Origin: Acanthochromis polyacanthus
Lineage: Eukaryota > Chordata > Actinopteri > Pomacentridae
DNA: 64,000 nucleotides
Reading direction: 5' to 3'
NCBI RefSeq assembly: GCF_021347895.1
Contig: NC_067122.1
Span: 40,677,082-40,741,081 of the forward strand
Made by a program: the position numbers and the translations under genes
The notes under the pieces: generated by a model
Seen by the model: only the letters and a program-made list of their open reading frames with translations
Told to the model about the DNA's origin: nothing
Databases searched by the model: none
In this document: piece by piece, positions 36,510-49,791 of the stretch
Position numbering within the stretch: position 1 is the first letter of the stretch
Layout of the letters: each line of letters opens with the position of its first letter

Positions 36510-36734
36510 GACAATCATGGATGTAGAAAATCTGACATTGGCCTTTGACAGAACAGAGTTGTGCTCATTTTGAAGCAACTCTTACAGGTAGTCAGCAAAC
36601 ATACCTGTAACTCCATCTTACTAAATACTCAGAGGCTCCACTTGCTGGGGCAACCAGGTACTAGAGCAGCTCTTCAGTACATATTTGGCTTGTCGTTTGT
36701 CTTGCACTTAGTTGTTCCACATACTTTTAATTTA

Positions 36735-36764
36735 ATAATAATAATAATAATTATTATTATTATT
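36735..36764. repeat. (AAT)n/(ATT)n microsatellite
   Basis: About five ATA units followed by about five TTA units, a small AT-only palindrome. Confidence 0.9.
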
Positions 36765-36774
36765 CCTCCAAGTA

Positions 36775-37375
36775 ATGTGGCCTAGTCATGTGATGATTAG
36801 GATACGTTTGTCTGTGAATCTGTTTGTCTGTTAGCAACATTACTCAAAAACATACTAATGGATTTGGATGAAATTTTCAGAGGTCAGAAATGACACAAGG
36901 GGCACCTCATTAGATTTTGGCACTGATGCAGCTTATAGTCTGGATCCACAGATTTGTTAAAGATTTCCCATTGTGAGACATAGCGGCCAGCATGGCATCA
37001 CTGACAATGACAACAAGTGAACACTGTGTCTGCTGCCTGCTGATGATCACACGATTGCAATTCTACTACAAATCCACCAGGACAAGTGATTAAATTGTGG
37101 AGGTGTTACAGACTTTCATCGGTTCCCGCCAACCGCTACATATTTAGGTCATGCGATTCAGTGTCCGTACATAACGTGTACATGCCTGTGTTCAGTGTAA
37201 GGTCATGTTGGTTGTGGGTTCATCTATATTAAGTGGCCACATTCTATGTTGCCATGATTTCTGATCATCAATAACTAATGAACAAATGCTGCATTTCTAA
37301 AACAAAATTTCTGACAATGCCATATGTGGGAATGAACAGCCTTGGTGGACTACTGCACTCTGAGTGGTTTTCTTG
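36775..37375 (-). repeat. dispersed repeat R1, copy 3, most complete
   Basis: On the minus strand it begins with 'accactcagagtgcagtagt' and 'ccaccaaggctgttcattcc' and contains 'cctaaatatgtagcggttgg' and 'aggtcagaaatgacac' (inverted). It ends near 'actcaaaaacatactaatgg'. It includes the 5' section that is missing from copies 1 and 2, so it is the best template for defining the family. Confidence 0.75.
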
Positions 37376-40300
37376 TTATCATTATTATTGTTTTTGTTGT
37401 TGTCGTTATTGAGGACTAACTATTTCCTTGAACACAGAGTATATTGCTTCACAGATGTGGGTACTGGGACAGATCATTCCTCCATGTCTATCTCACAACT
37501 AGCTGAACAAGAACACTGTGTGTGGAAGTAGCATGTTTATTTAATGTTTAAAAGACGAAAAAATAAAAATTGTAACACTGAAGCTTAGCCGGGCATTACG
37601 ATACTGCAGGTTATGAAGTTAGGAGCTGTAGGATGAGCCATGCCAACTACAAATGTTGCAGTTTCATCCTTAACTTATGAAACAAGTGTCCAAAAACAGT
37701 AGTACAACTGTGTGAGATGACACTTTACCAAAGAATGTGAACAGAAGCCTGACGAAGATTAGTAGAACATTCTTTAGTCAAGTGAAACCAGAATGAATCA
37801 GTTTGGATCAGATGAGTTCCTGCATGTTTGCCGTGAACATGACCAGGACTACCACTGTGGTGATCTTAGAATTTCGACTTAGATTTTGCATTGATGTTAT
37901 ACTTTGTTACCTGTATTTTCAGTGTAATCTGTCTGACCAGTTTTTTTTTATACCTCACATGTTAGTGATGCACAAATTGGCTCTGAAGTCGTCCGAATCC
38001 TCATGAAAACATAAATCAACCAGCTGCCATCCACCCAAACTAATTATTTTCTCCAATTTAGAGACCAGCACCCACTCACACATGACCATTAATTCTCAGT
38101 GGGATGTAAGTGTGATATATGTAAGCCCTTATTTTATTTATTTATTTTTGTTTTAAATTCTCTGTTTTTAATTTTCATTCTGATTATTTTCCCTCCATTA
38201 CTTTTTAAGACAATTGGGCCAGTGACTTGTATGGAGACTCTGGTCTGGTAATTCATGCCTGGCGAAAAACAAAGCTTAAAATGTGTTTGTATTTTAGAGA
38301 ATGTAATTAATATTTTACTCATTCATAATGTATTATTTCACCCACCCGCAATCCATCTGATATTAATCAGAATGTAAATGTCCATGACTTAGCCCATCCA
38401 GTCCGTGGATTAACCTCAGTGCCCCAAATCTAACTGTGACATACTCATCCGTGTAGCACAGACATGCATAATATACAGAATTGTATTCTTCTCATGGTAC
38501 AGAAAGCAGAGGTATTAACAGTGGATCTGTACTGTCTAAGACTGACAGCGACTCAAGATGTAAAATACCAGAACGCTGAAATTAAAGTAGCTGAATGCAA
38601 AACTGAAATCATTTTCTCATGTACACCTCAACACCTTGAACTTTATGTCCAAGCAACATTTATAGAACCTCATTCAGGCATTTATTTCTTGTAGAGAGGA
38701 ATACAAAAATACTCTCTGGACTGGCTGCAACAGTTAGACCGTTATACATCTGCAACTCAGCCAAAGTGCTGCTGCTTGAATCCTGGCAAAGAAAGACAAT
38801 GCATGCTTTTAATTTATTTGACATTTAAGTAGTCTGTAAATGGTGGACAACTTTTCCTAACCCTCCTGTCGTCCTTTTGGTCAAAATATATATATTTTCA
38901 CAGTGAAAACTTCCACATTTTCAAATTTTTTAAAGGAAATTTTTGAACATTTTTTGGAGGAAGAAAAAAAAAATGTTTAAGAACATTCAGAAAAAAAATC
39001 AACCAAAATCCAGTGAACTTTGCTGTTAAATTTGAGGATTTTTTATTTAAAAAAAATAAAACTTTTGAGAGAAACTTTTCAGGAATTTTCTTCCTGAAGA
39101 TTTTGCAAATTTTTATAACTTTGGGGAAATTTTTTCTGAATTTTTGGACTTTTTTCAGACAAGGCAACAACATTTTTTGGTAAGGACAGCGTGAGGGCTA
39201 AAGTTTTTGGTATTTTATATATATATATATTACTTCAATTTTAAATACAGATTTTTTTTTCTTGATTTTTTTACACAATTTTGCACAGTTTTTCTTACTT
39301 TTTTAATCATCTGAATGTCAAACACATTTTTGTCCATTGTGCATGTTTTGCTACAGCAAAAAATCCTGTATCTCTGTATCAATAGTACAGCCATGACTGA
39401 ATGGAAAGATGATTTAAAAATGAATTCTGTGTTGTTTAACAATGTTATACTGCCATAAAAAATAATAAAGAAATAAAAATAAAAAATAAGTCTTTACCTG
39501 GTTGCCTTATCAACAGATAATTAACCATTGAAACCAACAGCAGCATCTATCAGTTAAAATATTTACCTCCATACATATGATTTTCTTTTCACCGACTGAA
39601 CGAGACCAAAAATCCAATTTGGTCACTTTTGCTGCCTAAATCATTTTATAATTGGGCACAATTGTAATAAGACCAGCCACAACATAAGCTTTCACAACAG
39701 ATGAGGATGGTGATATTGAGCAAAAGAGCTTGCTCATAACCTCTGACCAGAATAAATTGGTGTTTGGGTAGTTTACGAAAGAAGTTCAGTATTCGATAGA
39801 AAGTGGAGTGAAGCAGCAGATGTGTTGATATTAACTTCTTCTGCTATGCTGGAAATAAGACTTTGCAGGTATTTGTTGTATAGCTGGTCAAAGTTCACAA
39901 GCACCTGTTATTGCACAGATGACCCAAACTATTCATTCCTCTCTCCTTTCAGTTTAGGATCATATTCTGATTTTCTTTCTTTCATTTTTTTTGACTGATA
40001 TAGGAAATGAGATTGTTCCAAAGTAGGGTTATGGCTGATGGGAAAGGGATTATGGTGAAGATGTCATTTCCTTACTGTGCTCGAGAAAGAAGACGACACT
40101 TTCGGATGGATTTCTAAGGGAGGCATAATCTTGGGATTGACCTTATTATTTAGCTTTATGCTTTGATCTAGCAGAACTGAAAAAGGAGACTTTAGAGAGA
40201 AAGACAACATAATTAGATAACCACAGCTGCTGCAGAAGGAGCTGATCTAACTTAAGATTCCTGAAGTCTTTCTTTAAAGTGATTCTGAGAGGCCACTTTA

Positions 40301-42499
40301 TCCACAACTCACAAAAATGTCATTATATCATTTGTGGAGTTTAACAAACTGCCAGCCGATGACCTCTTAAGTAGTAATGTGTGTGCTAAATGTGTTAATC
40401 ATCTGAAAGAAGCAATAAGGACAAAGCTTGCATCATGATATTTTAGGAATTTTACATAGGATCACAATTTAGTATTGATTTGAGAAAAAACAGCTCTAAC
40501 AACACCATCTCAAAATGAAAACATAGTTTCTGATTGCCTTAGTCATCTAGAATGTTATAATTACAATGATTTTGTGCATAATAATTCCACAATAAACTGC
40601 TTACATGTATACATTGGTCAATAGAACAGAGAGCAAACCAGTGGTCGATTGAACTGGTGAAACCATTACAGCGTATCTGAGGGACTTTCAGCAGAGCGGA
40701 AATAAGAGTTTACAGTGGGTACTTCACAAAGATCACAATTCTTCCTGTCAAATGTTCTCGGCTTTAAAATGCAATATTGTTAATCTGCCACATCAATTCA
40801 ACAGCAGCTGTCTAAAAATCCATATTTCATAGAGCAGAAGGCGCAGAGAGCTGCAGTCAGAGATTTAGCTCTATTTTGCTGTGGTGGCATTAAAAAATGC
40901 TGAACTTTTCACTTAAAGGGGAATGAGACTGAAGGGAAGTTTTGACATATGGCATTCCTTTACCCTTTACATGCACATTACAGCTTATAGCACTCAACAG
41001 ACTCTGACTCCAGTAGCCAGAGGGAAGAGTTTGTACCATCAACCTGCAACTGGGGAACAATGAAACTGTAGGCATGACTGGCTGTCGCAACACCAGCAAT
41101 TCTGGGGTAAATGCATCATGAGCAGATGTGAATGTGTTCTGGCTTTAAATGCTGCTCCTTTGTACTACTAAAGCAGTGTATTTCAATGCACTGTATTTTC
41201 AAAGTGGCTCTTTGCTGGAAGTATCAGTGTTACATACATGGTTAATTTGTCCTTTGTTCAGATGAACAGCCCAGGAACTGTTGTCAGTTTATATTTTATC
41301 CAAGCTGGAGTTTATGTAAGCAACTCAAAATGAGTTCAAAAAGAGGAAATGAAATTTTAGGCACTAGAACAAGGTAAAAAAAAAAAGAACGCAGAACACA
41401 ACCTATTCATATATTTTTTAAAAATGCATTTAAATCCTAACTCCTAATCCCACCCACCCTATAAAGTACTTCAGAACCAATGAAACTGCTTCCCTCAATC
41501 TAACTCCCCTACAACTCCATCAGAACATTTATTCATGATTTTACATATCCCCCTTTGTCTAAACTGTTGTGTTCAGTGCATATTTACAGGTCTTTTATTT
41601 TGGTATTTATTGTCACTGTAAATTAGATGGGTTGGGATGGAGGAACAGAATGTCATAGTTAAACTCAAACTGTGCTATCTGATTGATCTGCAACAAAGTT
41701 TAGGAAGGTGCTCTGTGTCAAGCTGACAGCCACATGAATGCAGCGCAGCATTGCTTTGCACTGAGATGACCACCGTTATTCACTTCAACGGTGGTTTTGC
41801 TGCTAAGGCTGATTGGTGTATGTTCATTATAAATCAACACTGTAAACTAGTACTTTGTGAGTAGTATTTTTTACTACTATTGTATTTCTACTGCTATACC
41901 ACTGTACTACTGTATTTTTTACACTCAGGTGCATACTCACTATCCTGCTATTATACTCTGTTCACACTGCTTAAAAGTTTCCTTGTTAGTTTTGGTACTC
42001 ATTTTTTCTGGGGTATGTCATTGATGGGACGAGTATCTGCAGATTGTGTAATAATGACATAAGTGCCAATGTGGAGATGGTTATATTTGAACAATAACTA
42101 TCAAAAAATACGTCTTGCTGCTTTCATATAGAAAAGCACACCAAGGTGTCAGTAGACTCGGACTTCCATAATGGATGAGGTTATAGCTGCTGACTGCTCA
42201 TACAATACTCCCTCAATAATAAGGAAGAAAAACACTGATTTTGAACTGCACAATGATATTTACTATATCACCAAAGAGATGGCTATTAAAACCACATTTA
42301 ATTGGAGTGTATGTTGACTTGACAAATTCAATGTTGACTCAACCCTGTGTAAGTTCTTACATGCTGGACTTTTCTGAAATGTGAAGGTTTCTTCATTTAG
42401 AGGTATTAATGGAAATCCAGCCCATGATCTTTGGTTTACATAACCAATACCTTACCACTTAACTACCACGGTGTCTCATCTTGTTTGGGCTCATAAGAC
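37376..42499. other. 5-kb non-coding stretch, no gene seen
   Basis: Mostly AT-rich single-copy-looking DNA, with no exon chains or recognised domains. The T-rich degenerate block below is the only structured part. Confidence 0.4.
38865..39180. repeat. T/A-rich degenerate repeat
   Basis: It begins 'ctaaccctcctgtcgtcctt', a start seen in a common fish repeat, and continues as imperfect copies of 'aattttt...gaacatttttt'. A 91-codon Lys/Phe-rich minus frame through it is a composition artefact. Confidence 0.55.
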
Positions 42500-42616
42500 A
42501 TGGCTGCAGTGGACGAGGCCGACACGGTGTCAGAGAAAGCTGCGACAGACATGGATACCTCAGAAAAGGCTGCAACAGAGGAAGCTTGCCAAGCTGTGCA
42601 AACTGTTGCACAATGA
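42500..42616 (+). CDS. short acidic ORF, 38 aa, unrecognised
   Basis: The ATG at 42500 opens MAAVDEADTVSEKAATDMDT, continuing SEKAATEEACQAVQTVAQ to a TGA. It has an internal repeat (SEKAAT twice, at residues 11-16 and 21-26) and an Ala/Glu/Asp-rich composition. CpG is higher here than nearby. There is no clear splice context; a 3' acceptor or a retropseudogene fragment cannot be told apart. Function unknown, and possibly not translated. Confidence 0.25.
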   Translation: MAAVDEADTVSEKAATDMDTSEKAATEEACQAVQTVAQ

Positions 42617-42745
42617 TTCTGTGAGATTTCACTGCCTCAGACCAGCTCGTCACTCCATTTTGTATTCACCTCAGTCACGTCACAATGCTTGATAGTTAAT
42701 TTTCACATGTAATGTATCTGCATCGCTCTTGTGTTTATGAACTGT

Positions 42746-42998
42746 GGGGCGGCTGTGGCTCAGGTGGTAGAGCGGGTCGTCCACTGATTGTAGGGTTGGT
42801 GGTTCGATTCCCGCTCTTGCCTAGTCACGCCGAAGTTTCCTTGGGCAAGATTCTGAACCCTGAATTGCCTGCCAGTGACTGTTCCACTGGTGTATGAATG
42901 GATACTGACTGATGTTGCAGGTTGATTAGCAACCTGTAAAAGTGCTTTGAGTATTCTGATGAGTAGAAAAGTGCTATATACAAGCAAGTCCATTTCAT
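42746..42998 (+). mobile_element. tRNA-derived SINE (GGGGCGGCTGTGG family)
   Basis: Head GGGGCGGCTGTGGCTCAGGT with A box 'tggctcaggtggtagagc' and B box 'ggttcgattcccg' (42801-42813). The body is 'ggcaagattctgaaccctga' and the tail 'aaagtgctttgagtattctg' plus 'agaaaagtgctatata'. It is uninterrupted and serves as the reference for the split copy at 50201. Confidence 0.9.
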
Positions 42999-44606
42999 TA
43001 TTATGAAAATAACTAATTTGAGCTGGGTGAAGATTCTGCTGGTTTACCTTTACCAGCCAACCCTTCACATTATGCACATTATGGTAGTTGATCAATTATT
43101 CATATAAAATATTGATTGAGCAGCTTTAAAGGTGGAATCTGTAACTTGATTCTTCAGATGACAGTCAACCCAAAAAATAATCTAGAGTAAATTTGTTCAC
43201 TTTTATGATGACCACATTTGGTGGAAGTGTCATTGATTAGTAAGCAATAAGGTGAAGAAGTCAGGCAGCACTGACAGCCCAACAAACACAATCAACAGAG
43301 CATCTACAACAATCGTCAATATTTCACTCCATCATACAGATGGGCAATATGAAGTGTTAATTAAAAACACATTATAGATTTCAGATCTAACTATCCAACA
43401 CTCCACTGCTATGATTTTTGATTCTGTTGACCAGACAGCAGATCAGAGGTCTTAGGGGGCATCTTTTAAATGTCTGTTCAAAGTCCTTCAGGACATTCCA
43501 GCAAGAGTTAAACACCACAGTTCACAGTGAATACTCTCTCTAAGACCACAAGACTGCCGGCAGTGAAATTCAATAATGCTAACCTGTCACATCAATTCAG
43601 CATCAGCAAATCTATACTTTCCCACAACATCAGTTATGTCTGACAGAGCGGTGCGTGGTGAAGCTAGTAACTCCAGGACTGCTGAAAAAGAGAGACTGTC
43701 AGAGCCTTGCAGTGATGCTTCACTGGATATATATAGAGAAAAACATAAAAATGCAAATGTTAAAAAAATGAAATGCAAATAAGAAAAAAAAAATACATTT
43801 TCCCAGTATTATTTCTAGGAATGTCTGTGGGAACATCAATATTTCTGTTTTCTAAGCATTAGGATATGAACAAATGTTTTCTAATGTGATTGGAAGATGT
43901 GATGCCATCACTAAAATCAATATGTTACTTCTTCTTGACAGCACAAATGTGCACAGTGATTTCCATATAGATCTGACCATCCATTTTTGCCCAGAATTTT
44001 ATACTCAAAGGTATTCAGACCCTTTGCTTATTGCACACCAGACTGTGGTCTGGTTCATCCTGTTTGCTCTGAAATTCCTCTCAATGTCAATGATTTAACT
44101 TTCAAAAACTCATCTGTGTATCAAAGCTATATCGTTAAACATTCAGTTTTTCCTGAACATTGTCCATTCCTGCGTTAAAATGGCTTAGATGTAGCTGCAT
44201 TGTTGCTTCCATTAGAATTGCCAGATCTTTGAAGTAATTGCTTCTCTTCCTTCCTACTTGCTGCATCTCAATAACACCAGCTCTCCTATGAGAAAAATGA
44301 CAAAGAAAACAGAATCTGTTTCTCAGGTTTCCCAATCTGACACCCTGGAAGTTCTGAGGTTTTGAATCTGTCATTAGTACAAGGTTGAAATGCTTATGGT
44401 CCTGACTGCTTATTATTCCACCAAGGCAGCCTGAGTGCTTTTCTTGTTTCGCTCATGATATGTCTCTCACTACATAAAAACACCATATGATGCACAAAGA
44501 CTTCATGTTAACACTGGTCCTTTATACAGCTATTTTTTGACTGCAATGATATAAATGTAATGCTACTATTTTGTATAAGGTACAGTTCTGACACTGTGTG
44601 TCATCA
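42999..44606. other. non-coding stretch, no gene seen
   Basis: Small open frames on both strands (43576-43782, 43874-44098) lack domains or splice support. Confidence 0.4.
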
Positions 44607-44660
44607 AGTGCAAGCAAAGCAAAGTTTATTTATATAGCATTTTTCACAGAAAAGAAACTG
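44607..44660 (-). mobile_element. LINE/SINE tail fragment
   Basis: 'aaagtttatttatatagcat' plus 'ttttcacag' is the reverse complement of a typical 'gcgctatataaataaa' retroposon tail. Confidence 0.5.
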
Positions 44661-45376
44661 GATACATTATCCATCATGCCAAACCTGTACATATCCATAT
44701 GCATATTCATCTTGTCACATCTGTGCATGTGAAAGGTGTAAATTGTCTTTATTTATTAGCCCTATAGTGCTTTTGTAATGCATCTTCCATGGCTCACGTA
44801 TCTAGTTGGAAATGGAAGTTCCCCAGTAAGAGATCAAAAAAGTAGTTTTAATCTTATTCTAAAAATAGCTGATGGGCAAACGGGTTATTTGATCCCATGT
44901 ATGGAATCTTATCTTCAAATTCAAATGATGCAACATAGTTTAGTACAAAAATGCCACTGTTCACTCTACATACAGGAACAAAAATCAGGCTATGAAGTCC
45001 AAGGAACTCTCTACAGACCACATAATAAAAATGTGCCATGTCCAGATCAGGGCAAGGGTATAAAGGCACTTCTAAAGGTCTGAGGGTTCCCATGAGCCCA
45101 GTGGCCTAGAAAACTATTCAAAAAAAAGTTCAGAAGCATCAGGATTATTCCTAGATTAGCTGAGAACTAGAGGGCCATGGTCAGAGAATTGACCAAAAGC
45201 CTGATAGTTTACTGCAGAGCTACATGGACTCAGTTTGAGTTGAAGGCATGACAGTCTGCTTGGAGTTTGTGAAAACTGTATTCAAAGGACTCTGTGAGCA
45301 CAAGGCAAATGGTTCTCTTGTTTTATGAGACAAGAACAGAACTATTTGGGCATACATCAAATCACTCAAAGTATTA
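44661..45376. other. non-coding stretch, no gene seen
   Basis: A 101-codon open frame at 44778-45083 has no recognised domain and unremarkable composition. Confidence 0.4.
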
Positions 45377-45454
45377 CACTGCCAGTTAAAAGTTTGGACA
45401 CACTTTCTCATCCAAATGAATAAGAAAATGTGTCCAAACTTTTGACTGGTAGTG
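45377..45454. mobile_element. 78-bp Tc1 double-end hairpin MITE
   Basis: Two facing Tc1-type inverted repeats: CACTGCCAGTTAAAAGTTTG and, inverted, CACTACCAGTCAAAAGTTTG. A loop of about 20 bp separates them, and TA flanks both sides (45375-45376 and 45455-45456). It is a minimal non-autonomous Tc1 derivative and would fold into a near-perfect hairpin. Confidence 0.9.
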
Positions 45455-45456
45455 TA

Positions 45457-47920
45457 TGTCTGGTGAACAGAAGGCACTGCTCATCACCTGTTAATACCAC
45501 CCGACAGTGCAGCCATTGGAGGTGTCAACACATCATGTTTATTTCTTCCACACATGTTTTTCTTATTCTAATCTTAGAATTACTGTCAGTGCTTCTGTTT
45601 TTGTTTGAACGGTAGGGCTTTTTCTTTCTCACATGTGTAGTTTTGTTTTTTCTTCTATACTTTTTTCCATTGGTTTCCAATTGTGTTCTACGACAAATTT
45701 TGACAACTGGCTTTTCATTTTCTTTTCTTTCAATTTATAATGTTTATTTTAAATGGAACTGTCTGACATTTGGGGAAGCATGCTTATTCACTTTTAACAC
45801 AAGACCAGAAATTGACATTTAAAATGAGGCTCATAACTTAACATGCAGCTTTGGAACAGCGTATTTATATCGTCTGACTCATTTCTTGTGTTCAAAAGTG
45901 TTTTGAAAAATGATCTAATATCATAGTGAGTGTTTTTACCGGCAGTAATGAACAGCATTTCCAAAAAGCCCTCAGGGATTGCAGGCTATTTGAGTGGCTT
46001 GACAGAAATGATGAATCCCATTAACGTGTCATGGATAAAACAACATTAGGACAGAGCACCGGTGAGTCTTATGGACAAATTTACATTATAACAATGCTGT
46101 TTCAGTTGTAGTATATTCATGTTAATTTGTTTTAGACAGTCTGTATTGTAAGTGTGTAGAGAAAACAAATGCTCTTTAAAAAATGCTTTTTATAAGAAGA
46201 GGCTTTGATTTGATTGAAGATTTTCAGTCATTCACAACTTCATAATTCAGCATTAAGCAAATCAAATTGTATTTTAAGTAGCTGCTGTTGCTGTGCTTTT
46301 GAGGTGCTCTATTTTTTACTTGCTTTCCATCTACAATACCCAGTCACTGTAGGAAATACTCATTTCTCCAGATATCCTGTGCTATGTCTGCTGTCCACAC
46401 CTGGGGGATAATCAGCACAGCATAGTGCTACAGCCAAAGAGCATTTTGAATCTTGCATGTTTTCCTGTGAACAATATATAGAAATTTGTGCATGCGGTTG
46501 TCTGCTTTCAAAGTTCTATAAAAAACTAGATGCCAATTTGTCCGAGGCGAGTCTCTACAAGTCAGTGTCCAAACTGTGACCCTCTGTAGATTTAAATGTA
46601 GTGCCAAACATTTCAGCTAACTCTTAGCAATAATGCAAATAACCATATTCCCCAAATACAATTGGAACAAAAGAAATGTTACAAAGAACAATCTAAAGAC
46701 AGCTGTCATAGTAAATTTTTTTCTGGGGTGGAAAGTGGCATTGAAAGGGCAGCAGAAATGTTAGAGACTGATGTCAGACTGAGGGGAAAGTGACAAAACA
46801 CACTTTTGCAGTGACCCTTTAAACTGACACTTTTTCTTAAATGACCTGCTTATTTCCCTCTAGCCGGCCACCTCAGAGTAAGTTCCTTTATGATTTAGGC
46901 CTTAGTATTGCTCCTTTAACATCCTCAGTGTCAGTGTTTTCAGCCCCCTGTGACCAATAGAAACATGAGCCAGCTGGATGATAGATGACTTTTGTGTTTC
47001 TGTGTTACAAATGTCTCCTGGCAAAGTCCACCTGGCCTGATAAGCAGTGGATATGCAAAGCTCCAGTGTCATAATGCTCCATTCATGACCCACCTCTCAA
47101 TATCAGTTTCTATCTGACTTAGTTCCATGTCTGACAAAGACATCAAATAGATATTGACAAGACTGCCTGCAGTTACTTTGAGAGTTAACTTGCTGCCAGG
47201 GTGGAAGCACAGATTAGCAGAGATTTTTATTTTTATTTTATTTATTTTCATTGAGCCGTATTGTTGAGAAAATCATTGTGTATGTTTTGGTTCAAGTTGA
47301 CTACTTGTTGCACACTGCTGCCAATCAGAAGGTTTCTAGAAATCTCTGTATGTGGATTGTAGGAGGTGTGCCTTCATTGCAGCAGTGAAAGGAAGTGGCT
47401 TAAAGCTTCAGTGTGTTATGATTCTGTAAAAGTTGGAAGGGAATGAAAAGATAGTTGTGCTGAATACAAATACAGCAGAGGTCTGCTGGCATGAGCTCGC
47501 AGTGAGGTTATCAGACTGACCAAGCATGTTTTTTTAGTAGAAATCCTTTCTTGCTTTACATAACTGCCGGTGTAAAAGGCCAAACAGTAGCTGTGATAGT
47601 GAGGGCACTGAGTAAATGTCAGACTACTCTACTGCATATCAATAACCTTTAACAATTGCGTATTGCAGTCTGCCTTGTTCACTGCACAGATCTTTTACCC
47701 CTGGATTTTCATTTTCCATGTTTTTGCATAAAAATTTCTTAGATAATTAACTGTGCCTTCACTGCCTAATTTATCTGAAGTATACAGTGGTCATGAGATA
47801 AGACACACCTTCCTCTCTGTAGGGATATAGTGTCACTGCTGAGAAAACCAAAGACTAAAATGGAACTGTCCCACAACTGTCCTACTTGAGCAAAAAAAAA
47901 AAAAAACTTCTCTCCAAATA
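45457..47920. other. non-coding stretch, no gene seen
   Basis: No ORF with a domain. The segments near 45940-46050 and 46960-47220 look less AT-biased and could be conserved non-coding DNA; this is an impression only. Confidence 0.35.
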
Positions 47921-48219
47921 TCCATCCATCCATCCATCCATTATCTTGATACTGCTTAATCCTCATTAGGGTCATGGGGGCTGCAGTCTATCCCAGCTGA
48001 CTTAGGGTGAAGGCAGGGGACACCCTGGACAGGTCATCAGTCTATCACAGGGCTACATATACAGGCAAACAATCACACACACATTCACACCTACAAGCAA
48101 TTTAGAGTAACCAATTAACCTCAGCATATTTTTGGACTGCATGAGGAAGCTTGAACACCCAGAGAATACCCACGCATGCACAGCGAGAACATGCAAACTC
48201 CATGCAGAAAGATCCTGGG
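47921..48219 (-). mobile_element. tRNA-SINE (ATGG-tailed), 5' truncated
   Basis: In minus orientation the body ('ggagtttgcatgttctcgct', 'gtccaaaaatatgctgaggt', 'cctgtccagggtgtcccctg') ends in (ATGG)n at 47921-47941. The tRNA-like head is missing beyond 48219. Confidence 0.88.
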
Positions 48220-48413
48220 AAGGGCTAAAGGGGCATCAGATTACAATGTTAATGTATTGTTGTACAGAGCAATTACAGACAATGTATTTTGTTCAATTTA
48301 GATGATGTGTCACAACCATGTAATATTTGTCCAGAGAAAACATTAAAGTGTGGACAAACTGGCAGACTGGCTAACTGACATGTTAACTGACCAACTCAGT
48401 CAATGTCAACATA

Positions 48414-48650
48414 CACTACCATTCAAAAATTGGGGTCATCCAGACAATTTCATGTTTTCCATAAAAAACTCACACTTTTATTCATGTTCTAACATAACTG
48501 CACAAGGGTGTTCTAATCATCAATGAGCCTTTGAATACCATTAGCTAACACAATGTAGCATTAGAACACAGGAGTGATGGTTGCTGGAAATGTTCCTCTG
48601 TATGTTCCTATGGAGATATTCCACTAAAAATCAGCCGTTTTGAGTCTCTA
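48414..48650 (+). mobile_element. non-autonomous Tc1 element, left part
   Basis: TA followed by CACTACCATTCAAAAATTGG and then 'ggtcatccagacaatttcatg' is a Tc1-type inverted repeat. The next 200 bp ('cattagctaacacaatgtag', 'caggagtgatggttgctgg') belong to a common fish Tc1 MITE. The right inverted repeat is absent, so it is truncated near 48650. Confidence 0.8.
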
Positions 48651-49020
48651 GCAGCTAAGACTGTACGGCGATCTTCCGTTAACTTTAAATCAGCAAAGAA
48701 TCAAATGTTTTATTCCTAAATAACTTCAATACGTAAAAGCAGTTATTCTGTGAGAAGTAAGGAATCATTCACTCATTATGAAACAGAAGGACAAAGGTTT
48801 GTCTAAAAGAGTAAACTAGCACTTTATCAGAATAGAGCAATACTTGGAAGGCAACTATCAGTGCAAACAGTACCACATTCTCCCTTTGTTCATGACCCTG
48901 ACTAGGTTAAAGAGAGAAGCTGCAAAAGGGAATCCAAGTACAAGCAGCCAAACTATGTCTAGTAACAGCTCTGGTGTCTCTTAATCTTCCTGCACTTAAG
49001 CCAAATCAGCAAGGTAGTGT
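48651..49020. other. non-coding stretch, no gene seen
   Basis: No recognised feature. Confidence 0.4.
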
Positions 49021-49336
49021 CTACGGATACGGTTCCGTATCCGTAGCTCACAGGCTACGGGTACGGCACTTTCCATTTGCCAGACAGATACGGACCCGTA
49101 CGCGAGTCTCGCGAGTCAAGAAGCTGCTAACCACTGCAAACTGTTAAAAGGTAAGCAAAGGTTAAGGTTAGGGTTAGTGTTAGGGTCAGGTTTAGGGTCC
49201 GTACCTGTCGTACCGATGCTACGGGTCCGTACAGCTAGCGTCTACCGGGAGTCACGTGACCAGATCTTGCGTATCTGATTGGCAAATGGCAAGTGCCGTA
49301 TCCGTAGTCCACAGGCTACGGGTACGGGTCCGTACC
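49021..49336. mobile_element. CpG-rich inverted-repeat element with TACGG motifs
   Basis: The left arm (49021-49082) and right arm (49283-49336) are inverted copies containing 'ccgtagctcacagg', 'ctacgggtacggcac' and 'ccatttgcca'. Each arm is also a partial palindrome (CTACGGATACGG/CCGTATCCGTAG). The centre has 'cgcgagtctcgcgagtc' and a TTAGGG-like run near 49160-49200. About 316 bp, no ORF, class unassigned. Confidence 0.75.
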
Positions 49337-49791
49337 TCTAGCAACAACCAATCAGCAATGTGTCTAATAGCCTCTCAGTTGCTTAGCATAGTCATTAACC
49401 TTGCTATTGTGTCTCAGATACAAAAACAGTTGCAATATGCTCACAAATTGAGTTCTGCATTCACTGTGGCCCACAGTTGCTCATGTACACACCAGCTCCT
49501 GCTCCTTCAGACAGACACTACACAGGACCTTTGCCAGGTCACTTTTGTCCTCTTTTCGATGCTCCTCTAACCACACAGACATACAGATGGCATTTTGGTT
49601 CTTTTTAGCCTTTGGAACAACACAGTCAGTCTAAACACACCTACTATACACTATCTGAAGAGTGCAAACACACGCCTATATGTACTAACAAGCAAGAGGC
49701 ACACAGAAACCTGCAGTACATAACATTTGACACACCAACAGAGACTAAATGTCATTGGATTTTCACAACTAATGAAACATACACGTGCACT
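49337..49791. other. non-coding stretch, no gene seen
   Basis: Two overlapping short frames (49256-49570 and 49612-49827) carry no domain. Confidence 0.4.

Noticed and set aside
38898..39173. 91-codon Lys/Phe-rich minus frame
   Set aside because: It results from a degenerate A/T-rich repeat; the composition alone explains it.
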